Positions 15,176-16,631 of a stretch of DNA of 16,631 bases are shown here, piece after piece. The stretch is taken from assembly GCA_002385735.1 (NCBI GenBank), contig DGEB01000065.1, positions 1 to 16,631 on the forward strand. The letters run 5' to 3'. This DNA comes from Peptococcaceae bacterium UBA3937 (lineage in GTDB: Bacteria; Bacillota; Peptococcia; DRI-13; DTU073). The notes below the pieces were generated by a model, which had not been told where the DNA came from, ran no database searches, and saw only the letters and a list, made by a program, of their open reading frames with translations. The translations under genes and the position numbers were made by a program. How positions within the stretch are numbered: position 1 is the first letter of the stretch; each line of letters starts with the position of its first letter.

Positions 15176-16631
15176 GGCTGTCCGATTTCTCGGTTAAAAG
15201 GCCCGTAGCCATTACGATGGTTTTTCTGGTGATCCTGCTTTTGGGAGCGGTCTCCTGGAGTAAACTAAAAATGGATTTGCTTCCCCAGTTAAATCTCCCC
15301 ATGGCTATAGCCATCACCTCTTATGAGGGCGTAGGGCCGGAGGAAATGGAGTCCCTGGTGACCCGGCCGATTGAAGAAGCCTTTGGAACGGTCAACGGGG
15401 TTAAAAATATTAATTCGATTTCTTCCAAAGGCAATTCCCTGGTTTATGTGGAGTTTGTCTGGGGAACAGATATGAATTTTGCCATGAGTCAGATGAGGGA
15501 AAAGCTGGACTTGCTGGATCCGGTGCTCCCTCAGGATGCGAATAAACCCATGCTCTTTAAGATGGACATTAACATGATGCCCGTCATGGTGCTGGGGGTA
15601 GGCGGGGACATCGACCTGGTGAGCCTGGATAAACTGGCCAGTGAGGTGATTAAACCGCGCCTGGAAAGGGTCAGCGGAGTTGCTTCCGTGGATGTGGTCG
15701 GCGGGGTGCAGCGGGAAATCCGGATTTCCGCCGAGCCGCAGCGTTTGCAGGCATACAACCTGAGTCTGGATAACATCGTCTCCTCCTTGCGGATGGAAAA
15801 CCGCGATACCTCGGCCGGAACCATTGAAGAAGGACTGAAGGAGCATATTGTCCGGGTAACCGGGGAGTTTGACAGCATTCAGGAAATCGAAGAGTTACTG
15901 ATCCCGCTGGCTTCCGGGGGAAAGGTACGTTTAGCAGAGCTGGCTCGGGTAGAGGATACCTTTCACGAACAAACGCAGTTTGTTTATATGAACGGCACGC
16001 CCTGTGTGGAAATTTCCATCCAGAAGCAGTCGGATGCCAATACCATTGAGGTATCGGAAGCGGTTCATGCCGAAATCGAGAAACTGAAAGCGGAGTTACC
16101 CGCTGGAACCGATTTTGTGGTGGGGCTGGATCAGGCTTCCTACATCCGGATGTCCATCGATACGGTTACCAACAATGCCCTGCTCGGGGCATCCCTGGCC
16201 ATTTTAATTCTCTTCCTCTTTTTAAGGACTTTGCGGAGTACCCTGGTCATTGCCGTGGCCATCCCCATTTCCATTATTGCGACCTTTATTCTCCTCTACT
16301 TCGGCGGCTTGACTTTGAACGTGGTTTCCCTGGGTGGCCTGGCGCTGGGTGTAGGTATGATGGTGGACAATTCCATTGTCATTCTGGAAAACATCTACCG
16401 GCACCGGCAGGAAGGCTGGTCGCGGCTGGAAGCGGCGAAAGCCGGCGCCCATGAGGTTTCTTCGGCCGTTATTGCTTCGACCCTGACAACGATTGCGGTA
16501 TTTCTGCCCATTGTTTATGTGGAAGGACTGGCCTCGCAAGTCTTTCGTCCTTTAGCCCTTACCGTTTCTTTTTCCCTGCTGGCTTCGCTTATTGTGGCTT
16601 TAACCCTGGTCCCGATGTTATCTTCCAAAGT
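15172..16631 (+). CDS. RND family efflux transporter, HAE1/AcrB type (3' end outside window)
   Basis: The frame is open from the ATG at 15172 to the window end (486 codons), about half of a typical AcrB-family protein of 1,000-1,050 residues. Visible are the first transmembrane helix after MRLSDFSVKRPVAITMVFLV, the porter-domain start GVGPEEMESLVTRPIEEA, and GVASVDVVGG. The TM2-TM4 region contains GGLALGVGMMVDNSIVILEN and is followed by a second helix bundle ending LVALTLVPMLSS. In TM4 the proton-relay position D399 is present, and the neighbouring residue is N400 rather than the second Asp of AcrB, a common variant in Gram-positive and related pumps. The ATG overlaps the adaptor stop by 4 bases, with AGGTG (15160-15164) upstream. 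It uses the proton gradient to expel drugs, lipids or surfactants; SwrC of Bacillus is a plausible relative. Confidence 0.92.
   Translation, partial: MRLSDFSVKRPVAITMVFLVILLLGAVSWSKLKMDLLPQLNLPMAIAITSYEGVGPEEMESLVTRPIEEAFGTVNGVKNINSISSKGNSLVYVEFVWGTDMNFAMSQMREKLDLLDPVLPQDANKPMLFKMDINMMPVMVLGVGGDIDLVSLDKLASEVIKPRLERVSGVASVDVVGGVQREIRISAEPQRLQAYNLSLDNIVSSLRMENRDTSAGTIEEGLKEHIVRVTGEFDSIQEIEELLIPLASGGKVRLAELARVEDTFHEQTQFVYMNGTPCVEISIQKQSDANTIEVSEAVHAEIEKLKAELPAGTDFVVGLDQASYIRMSIDTVTNNALLGASLAILILFLFLRTLRSTLVIAVAIPISIIATFILLYFGGLTLNVVSLGGLALGVGMMVDNSIVILENIYRHRQEGWSRLEAAKAGAHEVSSAVIASTLTTIAVFLPIVYVEGLASQVFRPLALTVSFSLLASLIVALTLVPMLSSK

Overview
The window looks like a chromosomal stretch of a Bacillota (Firmicutes) bacterium of moderate GC, probably an anaerobic Clostridia- or Limnochordia-like lineage. 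The evidence is G-rich Shine-Dalgarno sites, frequent GTG and TTG starts, sigma-A-type promoters, and genes typical of S-layer and secondary cell wall polymer (SCWP) biology (csaB, a TagO/WecA-type transferase). The lineage is an inference from gene content. No rRNA or tRNA gene, insertion sequence or CRISPR array was seen.

Layout. Bases 1-830 are strikingly AT-rich and hold the 3' part of an unrecognised gene, whose reading frame seems broken at a poly-A run near the left edge. An imperfect palindrome and a sigma-A-like promoter follow. From 832 to 9508 all genes are on the + strand: two tandem paralogous FAD-dependent oxidoreductases with N-terminal membrane anchors, a DUF5693-like membrane protein, csaB (polysaccharide pyruvyl transferase) and murJ (MOP-family lipid flippase). 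From 3025 to 9508 the genes are tightly spaced or overlapping and look like one operon. After a 142-base gap comes fabZ. A good promoter then precedes a TagO/WecA-like glycosyl-1-phosphate transferase and an exported SH3b-domain protein. A strong bidirectional hairpin terminator separates these from a convergent cardiolipin synthase gene on the - strand. A 349-base divergent intergenic region carries a near-consensus promoter overlapped by a TetR-type palindromic operator. It drives an RND efflux adaptor and an RND pump gene that runs off the right end.

How the parts may work together. TagO/WecA would start a lipid-linked wall polymer, a flippase of the MurJ type would move a lipid-linked precursor, and CsaB would add the pyruvate ketal that SLH domains recognise. 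The two flavoproteins are predicted to face outward. Their C-terminal regions contain degenerate SLH-like segments (HWA...ELGL...GGY.NDY). The most interesting reading is therefore a pair of cell-surface flavoproteins co-transcribed with the machinery that prepares their wall ligand. This is inference from motifs and gene order. Fatty acid (FabZ), cardiolipin (Cls) and efflux functions make the whole window an envelope-themed neighbourhood.
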